Shown here: positions 21,584-28,908 of the stretch, in pieces | How positions within the stretch are numbered: the stretch's first letter is position 1 | Layout of the letters: each line of letters begins with the position of its first letter | IMG/VR virus record: IMGVR_UViG_3300021371_000077 | Span: 1-29,395 of that record | DNA length: 29,395 nucleotides | Reading direction: 5' to 3' (one strand) | DNA from: a virus | Position numbers and translations under genes: made by a program | Notes under the pieces: generated by a model | Database searches by the model: none | The model's input: the letters and a program-made list of their open reading frames with translations, nothing else | Told to the model about the DNA's origin: nothing

Positions 21584-22949
21584 TAGTATATTTTACAATC
21601 CAGCGCCAACATTTTGCGACGCAGCAGGTAATGCGTTGGTGGGCGGAAAAGTATATTTCTATGCAACAGGCACAGTCAACCTAAAAAACACTTACAGTGA
21701 TGCAGCGCTAGCTGTACCCAATCCTAATCCTATCACATTGGATGCAAATGGTAGGCCTGCTGCAGCAAATGGTAACCCAATCATGATATTTTATGATGAA
21801 GGGGATTATGCCATTAAGCTTGAAAATGCTCAGGGCGTCGAGCAATGGACTCGTGACCCTGTTAACGGCAATGATTTTAAGGGATTGACGGCAACTGTAG
21901 ATGAGCTTAATGCTACAAATACTTCATGTAAGTCTATCAGCGCTAATTATACAATGCTGGCTAGCGACCGCGGGAAGCTTTTAAAAGTTGATACCACAGC
22001 AGGGGATGTAACCATAACAATGCTTGCAGGTAATGTGGCTGGCAATGGGTATACTTTTAAATGCGTCAAAGACAGCAATGATACAAATAAAGTCATTATC
22101 ACTGGCGCAACAATCAATGGGGTAGCAGACGCGTACCTTAATGATCAATATGAATATATTGAAGTCGTAGGAGATGGCGTTAATTACATTTTAGCTACAA
22201 ATTTTGATATTTCTCAAAGCCCTACAGGAATGCTTATTTATGTAATGGATAGTGATGCTCCAGAGGGCTATATTCCCCATAATGGCGGAACGATATCAGG
22301 CCCTGGTTTTGGAGGAACAATACGCGCTTCTACTGATATGCTCCCTCTCTATACAAAGCTTTGGAACAAATTTAGTAATACATCAACTAATGTTAAATAC
22401 GTTGTTAGCGGTGGCTTAGGTGCTTCTGCCCAAGCAGATTTTACTGCTGGAAAAACGATGACGCTTGCCAATATCAATAATATGCCTTTGATTGGTGCGC
22501 CATCAGCAACTGATGCTGGCTCAATTACTGGCTCAGATACTCAGGCGCTAACAGAAGCTAATTTAGCTGCGCACACTCATACAATTACGAATACCCCTAC
22601 AACGACGGCGATAACAGCCTCATCACCACCTCATGCCCACACAGTTACCGACCCAGGCCATGCACATAATGCACTTTCTAATTTTAAGGCATGGATTAAA
22701 TCGCCTCAGGGCGACGGCCCAGAGCAGGTCGTGATGAGAAACAAGCCGAATCGAGTTCCAGATGTTTCTGAACTTGGAGCGCTTACAGTAACAAACACTA
22801 CGGGAATAACACTTGGCTCTGCTACAACAAGTGTAGCCATATCTGACCCCGGACATACCCACACAGCGACCGCCGCACCAACAGGTTCTGGAACAGCATT
22901 TAACATTAGACAACAAGCATTTAACGCTTACTTATACATTAAATATTGA
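21573..22949 (+). CDS. Tail fibre with P22-like head-binding start and collar-type tip
   Basis: 458 residues, AGGAG upstream of the ATG. Residues 1-105 look like the virion-binding domain of podovirus tail proteins (GGKVYFYATGT, NPITLDANGRP, YDEGDYAIKLENAQG). The middle (106-220) is beta-rich. The C-terminal half resembles collar or fibre-tip domains: MLIYVMDSDAPEGYIPHNGG, LTEANLAAHTHT, and the end SGTAFNIRQQAFNAYLYIKY. Three His-x-His groups (AAHTHT, PGHAH, PGHTH) are like the metal-binding pairs that stabilise T4-type fibre tips. It probably attaches to the tail hub next to the needle and contacts the host. No endoglycosidase site is visible. Confidence 0.8.
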   Translation: MKGNSIFYNPAPTFCDAAGNALVGGKVYFYATGTVNLKNTYSDAALAVPNPNPITLDANGRPAAANGNPIMIFYDEGDYAIKLENAQGVEQWTRDPVNGNDFKGLTATVDELNATNTSCKSISANYTMLASDRGKLLKVDTTAGDVTITMLAGNVAGNGYTFKCVKDSNDTNKVIITGATINGVADAYLNDQYEYIEVVGDGVNYILATNFDISQSPTGMLIYVMDSDAPEGYIPHNGGTISGPGFGGTIRASTDMLPLYTKLWNKFSNTSTNVKYVVSGGLGASAQADFTAGKTMTLANINNMPLIGAPSATDAGSITGSDTQALTEANLAAHTHTITNTPTTTAITASSPPHAHTVTDPGHAHNALSNFKAWIKSPQGDGPEQVVMRNKPNRVPDVSELGALTVTNTTGITLGSATTSVAISDPGHTHTATAAPTGSGTAFNIRQQAFNAYLYIKY

Positions 22950-22959
22950 GGAAATTATT

Positions 22960-23325
22960 ATGCCACTAGCTACATTAGAAATGGGAAAAGACGAAGCCGG
23001 GAATACTTTATACAAGCGCGCTGGGAGCAAGACAATTAAGCTTGAGCTTACATACGTATTAGAAAACAGCGAGCATTCAATCCCCGCAGCATCCATCGGG
23101 AATGCTTCATATGCCATCATAAGCTCAACATCAGCGCCTGTGCGTGTTGCCAACTCTACATTAGACACAATAAGCACATCTGCTTTTACCGAAACCAATG
23201 CAACTGCTATTGAAGGCACTCAATTGTTAGAGATTGAGCCTAATACTAATTTATATATTTTTTCAGCTGACCAAACAACTGTAAATGTTGAGCTATATAA
23301 AGCACCAGGAAGCTTCAATGTATAA
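22960..23325 (+). CDS. Beta-rich tail-module protein (121 aa), unknown
   Basis: 121 residues after a good GAGG site. Beta strands alternate with Asn/Thr loops (TIKLELTYVLE, ASYAIISSTSAPVRVAN, NLYIFSADQTTVNVELYK). It lies between the two fibre genes, so it may cap or connect fibres, and its fold may resemble the 112-residue protein at 16178. No chaperone-type or enzymatic motif. Confidence 0.5.
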   Translation: MPLATLEMGKDEAGNTLYKRAGSKTIKLELTYVLENSEHSIPAASIGNASYAIISSTSAPVRVANSTLDTISTSAFTETNATAIEGTQLLEIEPNTNLYIFSADQTTVNVELYKAPGSFNV

Positions 23326-23488
23326 ACGATTTGTAAGAAAGGACAGTATTTACAAGCTTGGTGGCGCAGAGATAACTCGTCATCCTATAAATCCTGTAAC
23401 CGATTTATGGATTCTTGTGAATGAAGATGGCGATACATGGCTGACGAATGAAAACGACGATTATTTAGTATTAAACAATTTTAACTAG
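23318..23488 (+). CDS. Small protein between fibre genes (56 aa), unknown
   Basis: The frame opens at 23285, but the ATG at 23318 has AGGA seven bases before it and overlaps the end of the gene before by eight bases. The 56 residues include two short repeated-looking strands (LWILVNEDGDTWLTNENDDYLVLNN), as if two copies of a Leu-x-x-Asn-Glu-Asp beta unit were joined. Often such small genes accompany fibre or adhesin genes as adaptors, but I have no evidence for that here. Confidence 0.45.
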   Translation: MYKRFVRKDSIYKLGGAEITRHPINPVTDLWILVNEDGDTWLTNENDDYLVLNNFN

Positions 23489-23499
23489 GAGATTTAAAA

Positions 23500-25941
23500 A
23501 TGGCCGATGATAAAGTAAAGGCTTCAGAGCTGCCAGCGAAGTCAGTAGGAACGTCAACCACTCTTGTAGGATTAGACACAGGCGATAACACTTGCAGTAG
23601 ATATGATATTACAAATATACCTGTTGCTCAAACTGTAGCAACACAAACTATTACAGGTGATCAAACTGTAGAAGGAACTAGTTATGTAAACGTTGTAAAT
23701 ATTGATTCTGGGAATGCCCAAATTACAACCCTTAACAATAATCTCGAAATCAATAACACGTACGCAGCCTCTATAAAAGGCGTTATCAACGGACAAACCA
23801 ACTTTGATGCTAATTACGATGGCACTGACAATACCTTTACCGTAAACGGAAAAGTTGAAACTGACTTGCTTAAAGTCACAACAGGCGCTGCAGTGGGTAA
23901 AGTCTTAAAATCTGACGCTGATGGCAACGCAACTTGGCAAACTGATAACACAGGCTCTGGAGATGTGGTAGGCCCATCATCACCAGTGGTAGACAGCAAT
24001 CTTGCAGCTTTCGATAGCGCGACTGGAAAGCGTATCAAAGACGCCGGCGTTCCTGCAAGCCAAGTAACTACAAATATGGGCAATATTTCTGCAAACACAA
24101 TTAATATTGCAACCAATGTTACTGCAATTGCAACTAAGTTAGATGAGGCCAACTCGATCTTCAGAGCTGGTTATTCAAAATATTGCGCTGATGGCCGTGA
24201 CGATTTAGCAACTGTGATTAACTCAATAACAAACGAAGGAACGATTGTTAACTTATCTTCAGGTAGTTTTGGAGGCACAACACCCGTAACAATTAATAAA
24301 AACAATATTGCGATATTTGGGCCGCCCAGCACGCCAGGCCTGGTTGAGTTCTTATACGAAATCACAACAGCTAGTACTGCTGATAGAATAAGAATGCGCT
24401 ATATGATGTTTGATGCTGACTTTACAGCAGCAGCGAAACGCAGTACTTACAATCATTGTTCATTTACTGAGAATTTAAGCATAGAAACTAGCGCCACGCC
24501 TGGGTACATGACGTTTGCGAACTGTGGTTTTGCAGCTGAAAAGATAATATCAGTGCAGAATACTTTTGCTTCAGTAATTTACTTCATTAATTGTAATTTT
24601 AGCGGTTGTAGCTTTTCTTTAAATCAAGCGACTAGCCAGCAAGTTATTTTCAGCAATTGCGGAGGATTCACATCATTTCCCGCTAATGCGACGTATGCTG
24701 GCATTAATACGCTTACTAGCGGATATATTCAGAACACCGTGACTAAGACAGAGCTAGCATCTGGCTCTGGGACAGCAGGACAAGTCTTAACGTCGGGCGG
24801 TGCAAATACCCCAGATACATGGACAACCATTTCTCCTGGTGGTTCGGGCGATGTCGTGGGGCCAAATTCTGCAACGTCAGGTAATTTAACGTCTTTCAAT
24901 ACAGCCACTGGCAAACTGGTTCAAGACTCAGGTATTTCTAGCTCATCTGTATTGACTACTGCTAGTAACATCAATTCTCTGAACAACGTATCTACAACTG
25001 CACCAACGAACGGACAGATTCTTGTTTATAATAGCACTTCAAGTGAGTGGGAGCCTGGAGAAGATTCCGGCAATAATACGGTAATTGTCAACACCGCTGG
25101 CACTGGAACTGTAACAGCGCCCCAAAATACCAAATCGGTTCGTATCACTCTTGGTGGCGCGGGTTCTGGCGGTAGTGGCGCGGGACAGAGCCAGGCAAGC
25201 GGGCAGACCAGCGCCTACCATGGGGCAGGTGGCTCAGGTGGGTCCCAGGGTGACGTAAAGAAATTTGAAATCCCATCGAATGCTGGAAGCGTTTATTTTT
25301 ACGACCTAAAAGCTGGCGGAGCAGGTGGCACAGGGCAAGGGCTATCGGGCTCAGCGACTGCAGGCTTGGAGTCTTTTGGGTTTTCAAAGGTATACGTAGG
25401 CTCTTCTGCAGGAGGCCACGAACTTGTTTCATGTTCTGGCGGCCTTGGAGGCTATGCACCGCAAACCACCCCGGGTGGCTCTGCTAATACGCAAAGCTCA
25501 TCGGCGCAAGGGGCCAATGGTTATTTAAGTGGTGGTGGTGCTGGAGCGCCTGGGTATTACCAGGACAATTCAGGAAATCGAAATAATGGAATTACTGCCA
25601 TGGGCGGCTCTGCTGGCGGAAACTCTGGCCCTGGGCCATTTATTGGCACTGACAACTTCAGCGGCCAAGCATCCACTATCACGGGAATTGGTAACAGCGC
25701 TGTTATTCAGGCTGGTGCTGGAGGACTATCAACCGCCCCGCTAGCTGGCTATGGCGTTGGCGGCTCAGGTGGAGGGGCCTTCGGCGGTGTGGTCACCAGC
25801 GTTTCTGCAAATGGCGTAAATGGCACAATGGGCTGCGGAGGCAGCGGTGGCTCGGCAAGGCAAAACGGAAGCGCCTACACCCCAGGAACAGATGGCGGAA
25901 ATGGTGGAGACGGATATGTAATTTTCGAGTTTATAAGGTAA
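23500..25941 (+). CDS. Tail fibre/adhesin with duplicated module, beta-helix and glycine-rich tip
   Basis: 813 residues. 1-126: virion-attachment and shaft. 127-200 and 420-500: two copies of a module with the order VLKSDADGNATWQ / VLTSGGANTPDTW, then GSGDVVGP, a FxxATGK motif, and a Ser-rich end. Between them, 218-415 form a beta-helix-like section (TIVNLSSGSFGG, NNIAIFGPP, YMTFANCGF, VIYFINCNFSGC). 525-813: a glycine-rich tip with repeats such as GGAGSGGSG, AGGAGGTG and GVGGSGGGAFGG, ending GGDGYVIFEFIR. This resembles the polyglycine-II receptor-binding domain of T4-like gp38 adhesins. The tip DNA is visibly richer in G and C than its surroundings. It is probably a second host-recognition fibre, and the module duplication and tip are likely sites of exchange. 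Confidence 0.75.
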   Translation: MADDKVKASELPAKSVGTSTTLVGLDTGDNTCSRYDITNIPVAQTVATQTITGDQTVEGTSYVNVVNIDSGNAQITTLNNNLEINNTYAASIKGVINGQTNFDANYDGTDNTFTVNGKVETDLLKVTTGAAVGKVLKSDADGNATWQTDNTGSGDVVGPSSPVVDSNLAAFDSATGKRIKDAGVPASQVTTNMGNISANTINIATNVTAIATKLDEANSIFRAGYSKYCADGRDDLATVINSITNEGTIVNLSSGSFGGTTPVTINKNNIAIFGPPSTPGLVEFLYEITTASTADRIRMRYMMFDADFTAAAKRSTYNHCSFTENLSIETSATPGYMTFANCGFAAEKIISVQNTFASVIYFINCNFSGCSFSLNQATSQQVIFSNCGGFTSFPANATYAGINTLTSGYIQNTVTKTELASGSGTAGQVLTSGGANTPDTWTTISPGGSGDVVGPNSATSGNLTSFNTATGKLVQDSGISSSSVLTTASNINSLNNVSTTAPTNGQILVYNSTSSEWEPGEDSGNNTVIVNTAGTGTVTAPQNTKSVRITLGGAGSGGSGAGQSQASGQTSAYHGAGGSGGSQGDVKKFEIPSNAGSVYFYDLKAGGAGGTGQGLSGSATAGLESFGFSKVYVGSSAGGHELVSCSGGLGGYAPQTTPGGSANTQSSSAQGANGYLSGGGAGAPGYYQDNSGNRNNGITAMGGSAGGNSGPGPFIGTDNFSGQASTITGIGNSAVIQAGAGGLSTAPLAGYGVGGSGGGAFGGVVTSVSANGVNGTMGCGGSGGSARQNGSAYTPGTDGGNGGDGYVIFEFIR

Positions 25942-25950
25942 GGTGAAAAA

Positions 25951-26430
25951 ATGAACGCAAATGAACTTAAAACAACAATAATAGAACCGGTTCTTGAGAA
26001 GATGTATATGTCATCTCCTCGCGCGACACAAATGCTTCTCGGTATCGCCGCTGTTGAGAGCGATATGTGCAAAAACTTAAAAAACACAATATGCTCGTCA
26101 CTAGGGCCATGGCAGATTGAAAAGAAGACCTTCGAAGACATCAAGAACAGATATTTGATGCGTGATGACAAGCAGCAGCTACGTGATGACGTTGAAAACG
26201 CCTGTGGCGTTAAGCTTGAAAATTTGCCTTTTGAGGAGCTTTTAACAAACTTTAAATTAGGGTGCGCATTCGCAAGAATTCGGCTCTGGTGGGTAAGTAC
26301 GCCACTTCCTTTGGCTACGGATGTTGAAGGCATGGCTGAATACTGGAAACAGCATTACAACACAGCAGAAGGCGCCGGGAAAGAGCAAGATTTTTTTGAT
26401 AAATATAATAAATATGTAATAGGAGAATAA
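25951..26430 (+). CDS. Transglycosylase-like endolysin
   Basis: 159 residues. The helix LLGIAAVESDMC carries Glu36 at the place of the catalytic glutamate in lysozyme-like/SLT folds, followed by a SSLGPWQIEKKTFEDI segment (Gln-Ile and Gly positions as in GPxQI active-site strands). The C-terminal part (about 100-155) has the ARIRLWWVSTPLP and EYWKQHYNTAEG pattern seen in viral lysin-like proteins of this type. It would cleave peptidoglycan for host lysis, with the holin-like gene directly next to it. No signal sequence, so release needs the holin. Family assignment is by pattern. Confidence 0.65.
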   Translation: MNANELKTTIIEPVLEKMYMSSPRATQMLLGIAAVESDMCKNLKNTICSSLGPWQIEKKTFEDIKNRYLMRDDKQQLRDDVENACGVKLENLPFEELLTNFKLGCAFARIRLWWVSTPLPLATDVEGMAEYWKQHYNTAEGAGKEQDFFDKYNKYVIGE

Positions 26431-26432
26431 TG

Positions 26433-26801
26433 ATGATAACTTTTTTTAAATGGGTTTTTTCACTTTTTAAGGTAACGGGAATAAAAGATATCGCTGATTC
26501 CGTTATTGGCGATACAAAACTAACAGGTAAAGAAAAGGATGCTTATTTACAAGCAAAATCACAATATTTAAATGCCTGTATGCCTTTCAATGTTGCAAGA
26601 CGCTTTATAGCTATATGTTTTAGCTTCCTGTACTTGCTCTTAATTGTCGCTGTTTGCATTGCACATTATTGGTCACCTGATTACAGCAAGTTCTTAAGCA
26701 GCATTGTGAGAGACGACTTATCCACATCTATGAACTTAATCATCGGCTTTTACTTTGCGATTGGCGGAGTTAGCAAAATAGGGGAGTTGCTAAGAAAATG
26801 A
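26433..26801 (+). CDS. Holin-like membrane protein
   Basis: 122 residues from the second of two ATGs; AGGAG (26421-26425) lies seven bases before it but only four before the first (26430). An amphipathic N-terminal helix (FFKWVFSLFKV) is followed by a charged segment. Then come two membrane segments, RRFIAICFSFLYLLLIVAVCIA (about 57-78) and SMNLIIGFYFAIGG (about 99-112), and a short basic tail (ELLRK). This matches the layout of 3TM-type phage holins. Neighbouring an endolysin, it would permeabilise the inner membrane at the timed moment of lysis. Confidence 0.65.
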   Translation: MITFFKWVFSLFKVTGIKDIADSVIGDTKLTGKEKDAYLQAKSQYLNACMPFNVARRFIAICFSFLYLLLIVAVCIAHYWSPDYSKFLSSIVRDDLSTSMNLIIGFYFAIGGVSKIGELLRK

Positions 26802-27163
26802 GTGACGACCAAATAAGGATACTGCTAGAAGAGCGATACGACGCAATAAAAAATCATCTCGAAACAATTGGAGCAGATGTCAAAGAGTTGTCAGTGGTTA
26901 CTAACTCACATACTACAGCAATAAAGATTCTCGAAACAAATTATAATTCATATCAAAAAAGTATCGAAAGCATTGAAAACAAGCTGGACAAGGAATCTTT
27001 CTTTAGCAAGCACGGCCACAAGATTTTTGTCGTTGCAATTACTTTGATTGGGATGATTGTTACTTACACAACTTGGAAACATGACCAGACAATGCAAGAT
27101 AAAATTCAAAATGAACAGTTGCTGGAGTTAAAAGCGCTGATTACTGAGGGAAAATCAAAATAA
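26798..27163 (+). CDS. Coiled-coil protein with one membrane segment in the lysis cluster
   Basis: 121 residues; the ATG overlaps the holin-like gene stop (ATGA). Residues 5-65 are a charged, heptad-like coil. Residues 72-92 form a single transmembrane helix (HKIFVVAITLIGMIVTYTTW), then a charged tail. The topology, with the long coil before the anchor, resembles XhlA-type haemolysin or accessory holin proteins more than Rz, whose anchor is N-terminal. No Rz1-like lipoprotein motif was found. It is the last gene of the late operon, and its stop lies in the terminator hairpin's first arm. Confidence 0.55.
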   Translation: MSDDQIRILLEERYDAIKNHLETIGADVKELSVVTNSHTTAIKILETNYNSYQKSIESIENKLDKESFFSKHGHKIFVVAITLIGMIVTYTTWKHDQTMQDKIQNEQLLELKALITEGKSK

Positions 27164-27184
27164 CCCCTGACCGAAACCAGGGGT
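27163..27184. terminator. Terminator between the lysis operon and the leftward gene
   Basis: A hairpin with a 7-bp stem: ACCCCTG (27163-27169), eight-base loop, CAGGGGT (27178-27184). Its position at the meeting point of convergent operons is right for a shared terminator. On the minus strand it is followed by TTATTTTGATTTTC, a good T-rich tail, so it should stop the 27270-27896 gene well; on the plus strand the T run is missing, so termination there may be weaker or factor-dependent. Confidence 0.6.
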
Positions 27185-27269
27185 CGAACTTTCAACGTGC
27201 TCGCTTTCCCTGGCAAGCATGATTAGGATATCATTTTTTTGTGAGCTTAGAAACCTTATTCTTTCTGAG

Positions 27270-27896
27270 CTATTTTCGTTCAAGGTTTCTGACATCCCAT
27301 TCAAGGTTATCAATAGCCTTACTTCTCGTCTCGCCACTCGCAGTGCAATTAGGGTGTTCGCAAATTCTAGCCAAAAACCCACCGCCTTCTTCTTCTGATT
27401 TTTTACGAACAATTACGTTATATTTTTTTTTAGAACGTCTAAAAAACATAACTATTTTCTCTTCATCCTTTTTAAGCTCATCTGCTGACACATAACCAAG
27501 GGAGAAAAGCCATTCAAAAATTGACCAAAGCATTAAACCCAAAAGAAACAAAAATAACCCGCCGACAGCAATAGCGCCTAGAGCGCCAAGCGGGTACATT
27601 ATTGCTACCCATACAAAGCGGCCAAAGGAGGATAAATCCTTAATGTGGTCGCCATAAAACCCAAAGTGATAAAGAGCTGCTGAAATAGAGGAAGGCGAGA
27701 GCCATAAGAAAAGATATAGCGCAGCTAATTTCTTTCCGGTGCGGGAGCTATATACCATGCCGTGAGGCCAGTTAGATCTTTCGCTTTCTGCTCTATGACG
27801 CAGATTTTCTATATGCTGATTTTCAAACATATACGCTTTTTCAAATCTTTTCTTAAAATCAGGATCTTTCATTTCTTTGTCAAATGTACTCTTCAT
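27270..27896 (-). CDS. Two-pass membrane protein with HicB-like C-terminal domain
   Basis: 208 residues from the ATG at 27896, six bases after the upstream gene's stop; AGGGG lies upstream and the ATG at 27917 would start inside that gene. Residues 1-45 are charged and helical, with the run STFDKEMKDPDFKKRFEKAY, similar to the start of some antitoxins. Residues 55-78 and 92-130 are hydrophobic (two or three membrane segments). The C-terminal ~50 residues read YNVIVRKKSEEEGGGFLARI, then CEHPNCTASGETRSKAIDNL. This is the pattern of HicB antitoxins (YxVxxxxDxxGGYVAxxPDLPGCxxxGxTxxEA), a partial RNase H fold. No HicA-type gene is adjacent. The odd fusion and its place beside attP suggest a lysogeny-expressed gene. 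Confidence 0.6.
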   Translation of the reverse strand: MKSTFDKEMKDPDFKKRFEKAYMFENQHIENLRHRAESERSNWPHGMVYSSRTGKKLAALYLFLWLSPSSISAALYHFGFYGDHIKDLSSFGRFVWVAIMYPLGALGAIAVGGLFLFLLGLMLWSIFEWLFSLGYVSADELKKDEEKIVMFFRRSKKKYNVIVRKKSEEEGGGFLARICEHPNCTASGETRSKAIDNLEWDVRNLERK

Positions 27897-27900
27897 ATTC

Positions 27901-28110
27901 TCATTTCCCCTTACCATAACATGAAAGCTTAAACGGCAGCGTACAATAAAAATCTTTTATGCACCCCTTGCGCTTTAGCTTTCCATTTTCCTCGGCAGAA
28001 TCAAGAAACTTATAAAAGTAAAGCAAGCTGCCATCTTTCGATTTATAATTTATTTCTAATTGTTTCAAAATAGCACAAAGCATTTCTTCTAATTCGTCTG
28101 CATATGTCAT
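27901..28110 (-). CDS. Small protein upstream of the HicB-like membrane gene (69 aa)
   Basis: 69 residues, AGGAGG (28117-28122, minus strand) six bases before the ATG, and coupled to the next gene by a gap of four bases. The first 25 residues form an amphipathic acidic helix (ADELEEMLCAILKQLEI), followed by a beta-like and basic end with several Cys and Lys residues. It does not look like HicA (no His in a dsRBD-like fold is visible), and I recognise no family. It is probably transcribed with the membrane gene from the region next to attP. Confidence 0.5.
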   Translation of the reverse strand: MTYADELEEMLCAILKQLEINYKSKDGSLLYFYKFLDSAEENGKLKRKGCIKDFYCTLPFKLSCYGKGK

Positions 28111-28177
28111 TTCATTCCTCCTCTGTTTGTTGTCCCAAAAGTAGTGCTTGCATACGCTAAAACAATACCTTATAATT

Positions 28178-28246
28178 CGCTCAAGAGCGTTGATTTGCGA
28201 CAGCCATACTCTCTAAGTTGTTGTTGTAAATCAAAAACAAGATTTA
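28178..28246. repeat. Inverted repeats beside attP (possible Int, excisionase or repressor sites)
   Basis: CGCTC-AA-GAGCG (28178-28189), and TAAATC, eight bases, GATTTA (28227-28232, 28241-28246). The second ends eight bases before the tRNA fragment, where arm-type or core-flanking sites of a tyrosine integrase would be expected. No other use for them is visible, and no gene lies in 28111-28337. Confidence 0.35.
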
Positions 28247-28253
28247 AACTTTT

Positions 28254-28302
28254 AACCTTGCCAAGGTTGAGGTCGCGAGTTCGAATCTCGTTTCCCGCTC
28301 CA
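28254..28302 (+). other. attP: attP core: 3' part of a tRNA-Gly(GCC) gene
   Basis: The 49 bases correspond to a tRNA from the anticodon stem to CCA. Parts: half the anticodon stem (AACC), loop with TT-GCC-AA (GCC anticodon at 28260-28262), GGTT, variable loop GAGGTC, T-arm GCGAG-TTCGAAT-CTCGT, acceptor 3' strand TTCCCGC, T and CCA. The DNA upstream (28200-28253) does not resemble a D-arm or acceptor 5' strand, so it is not a working tRNA. Phage genes lie on both sides and an integrase begins 0.9 kb downstream. This matches a phage attP that restores the 3' end of a host tRNA-Gly gene on integration. Confidence 0.85.
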
Positions 28303-28337
28303 AATTCAAAGGGTTACAATCATTGCTATTTGCATTG

Positions 28338-28550
28338 TCACATATCATTAATTTTGTCCCATATATAGAAAATAAAATAGCCCGTAAAAGATAAAAGCAA
28401 GTCTAAGAAAAATAGGCCACCAACGACGCAGAAAGAACGCTTCCACGACAAGTCAACGAGATAGACCATAGCTAAAACACCCAAGCCAAATTGCATAGCG
28501 CCTATGATTGCCAAACGCCAAGCGTACTCATCTTCATCTTCCCTTATCAT
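28338..28550 (-). CDS. Small membrane protein, paralogue A (70 aa)
   Basis: 70 residues. An acidic N-terminus (REDEDEY) precedes two membrane segments (about 12-32 and 40-62), ending IFYIWDKINDM. The middle DLSWKRSFCVVGG matches HLSSQRSFCIAVI of the gene upstream, and the C-terminal IFYIWDKIND is identical, with matching DNA (30 bases with one difference). The start overlaps the upstream gene's end by 17 bases. The family is unknown, but two related genes in a row and a third with the same junction suggest local duplication. As small, doubly spanning membrane proteins near attP, superinfection exclusion would be a plausible but unproven role. Confidence 0.55.
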   Translation of the reverse strand: MIREDEDEYAWRLAIIGAMQFGLGVLAMVYLVDLSWKRSFCVVGGLFFLDLLLSFTGYFIFYIWDKINDM

Positions 28551-28778
28551 TGATTTTGTCCCATATATAGAAAATTATATAAACAATAGCCAATAAAAAA
28601 TAAATAATAAGTAAGCATAAGAAAGATATGATGACAGCAATGCAGAAAGAACGCTGCGACGACAAGTGAACGAAGTTGCTCATTACTAAAGCCCCGAAGA
28701 AACACGCATTAAAAGCTAAAAGTGCATCTAACATGCTCATCTTTACTCCCCCCCCTTATCATTGATTTTGTCCCATAT
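28344..28778 (-). repeat. Three direct copies of a gene-junction repeat
   Basis: Copies at 28344-28373, 28546-28575 and 28753-28778. The first two match in 29 of 30 bases. The third matches the second exactly over 26 bases (28541-28566 against 28753-28778). Each copy sits at the end of a small membrane gene: it encodes the shared C-terminus in A and B, a frame-shifted end in the third, and the start codon of A. A further 32-base block (28428-28459 and 28642-28673, three differences) links A and B. This is direct evidence for tandem duplication. Confidence 0.8.
28534..28740 (-). CDS. Small membrane protein, paralogue B (68 aa)
   Basis: 68 residues; GGGG-rich ribosome site (minus strand, from 28755) five bases before the ATG. 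It has two hydrophobic segments (about 4-22 and 31-57: IAVIISFLCLLIIYFLLAIVYIIFYIW), with HLSSQRSFC between them and DKINDKGR at the end. It shares that layout and the ending with paralogue A downstream, and 32 bases around the RSFC codons match with three differences. The run of eight G (28748-28755, as C on the plus strand) makes up the ribosome site, so slippage there could change expression. Confidence 0.55.
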   Translation of the reverse strand: MSMLDALLAFNACFFGALVMSNFVHLSSQRSFCIAVIISFLCLLIIYFLLAIVYIIFYIWDKINDKGR

Positions 28779-28908
28779 TTTCTATTAAAAACCTCACAAA
28801 GTACCAAACGACGACCAATCCAACTGGAACCCAAGGCGCAAAAGCAGCGAAGAAAAGGGCAGGAATCATTGCATAACGTATTGTTAGCTCTATCTTTTCA
28901 ATGCTCAT
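28759..28908 (-). CDS. Small membrane protein (49 aa), first of the tandem cluster
   Basis: 49 residues from the ATG at 28908; it overlaps the end of the 106-aa gene by 11 bases. A short charged start is followed by a hydrophobic stretch of about 25 residues (IPALFFAAFAPWVPVGLVVVWYFV) and a MGQNQ end. Its last codons lie in the same 26-base repeat that ends paralogue B, but read in another frame, so here the repeat encodes a different C-terminus and stop. It is either an independent gene that shares the junction or a degraded third copy. Confidence 0.45.
   Translation of the reverse strand: MSIEKIELTIRYAMIPALFFAAFAPWVPVGLVVVWYFVRFLIENMGQNQ

Noticed and set aside
25145-25459. Frames opposite and within the glycine-rich fibre tip
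   Set aside because: The repetitive Gly codons leave all frames open; the fibre frame continues through with a sensible C-terminus.
28144-28200. Promoter for the leftward gene pair between attP and 28110
   Set aside because: Possible -10 boxes (TATAAG, TATTGT on the minus strand) are present but none has a matching -35 at the right distance, so no promoter is called.
28200-28302. A complete functional tRNA-Gly gene
   Set aside because: Only the 3' half from the anticodon stem is present. The upstream sequence cannot form the acceptor 5' strand or D-arm, so it is an attachment-site fragment.
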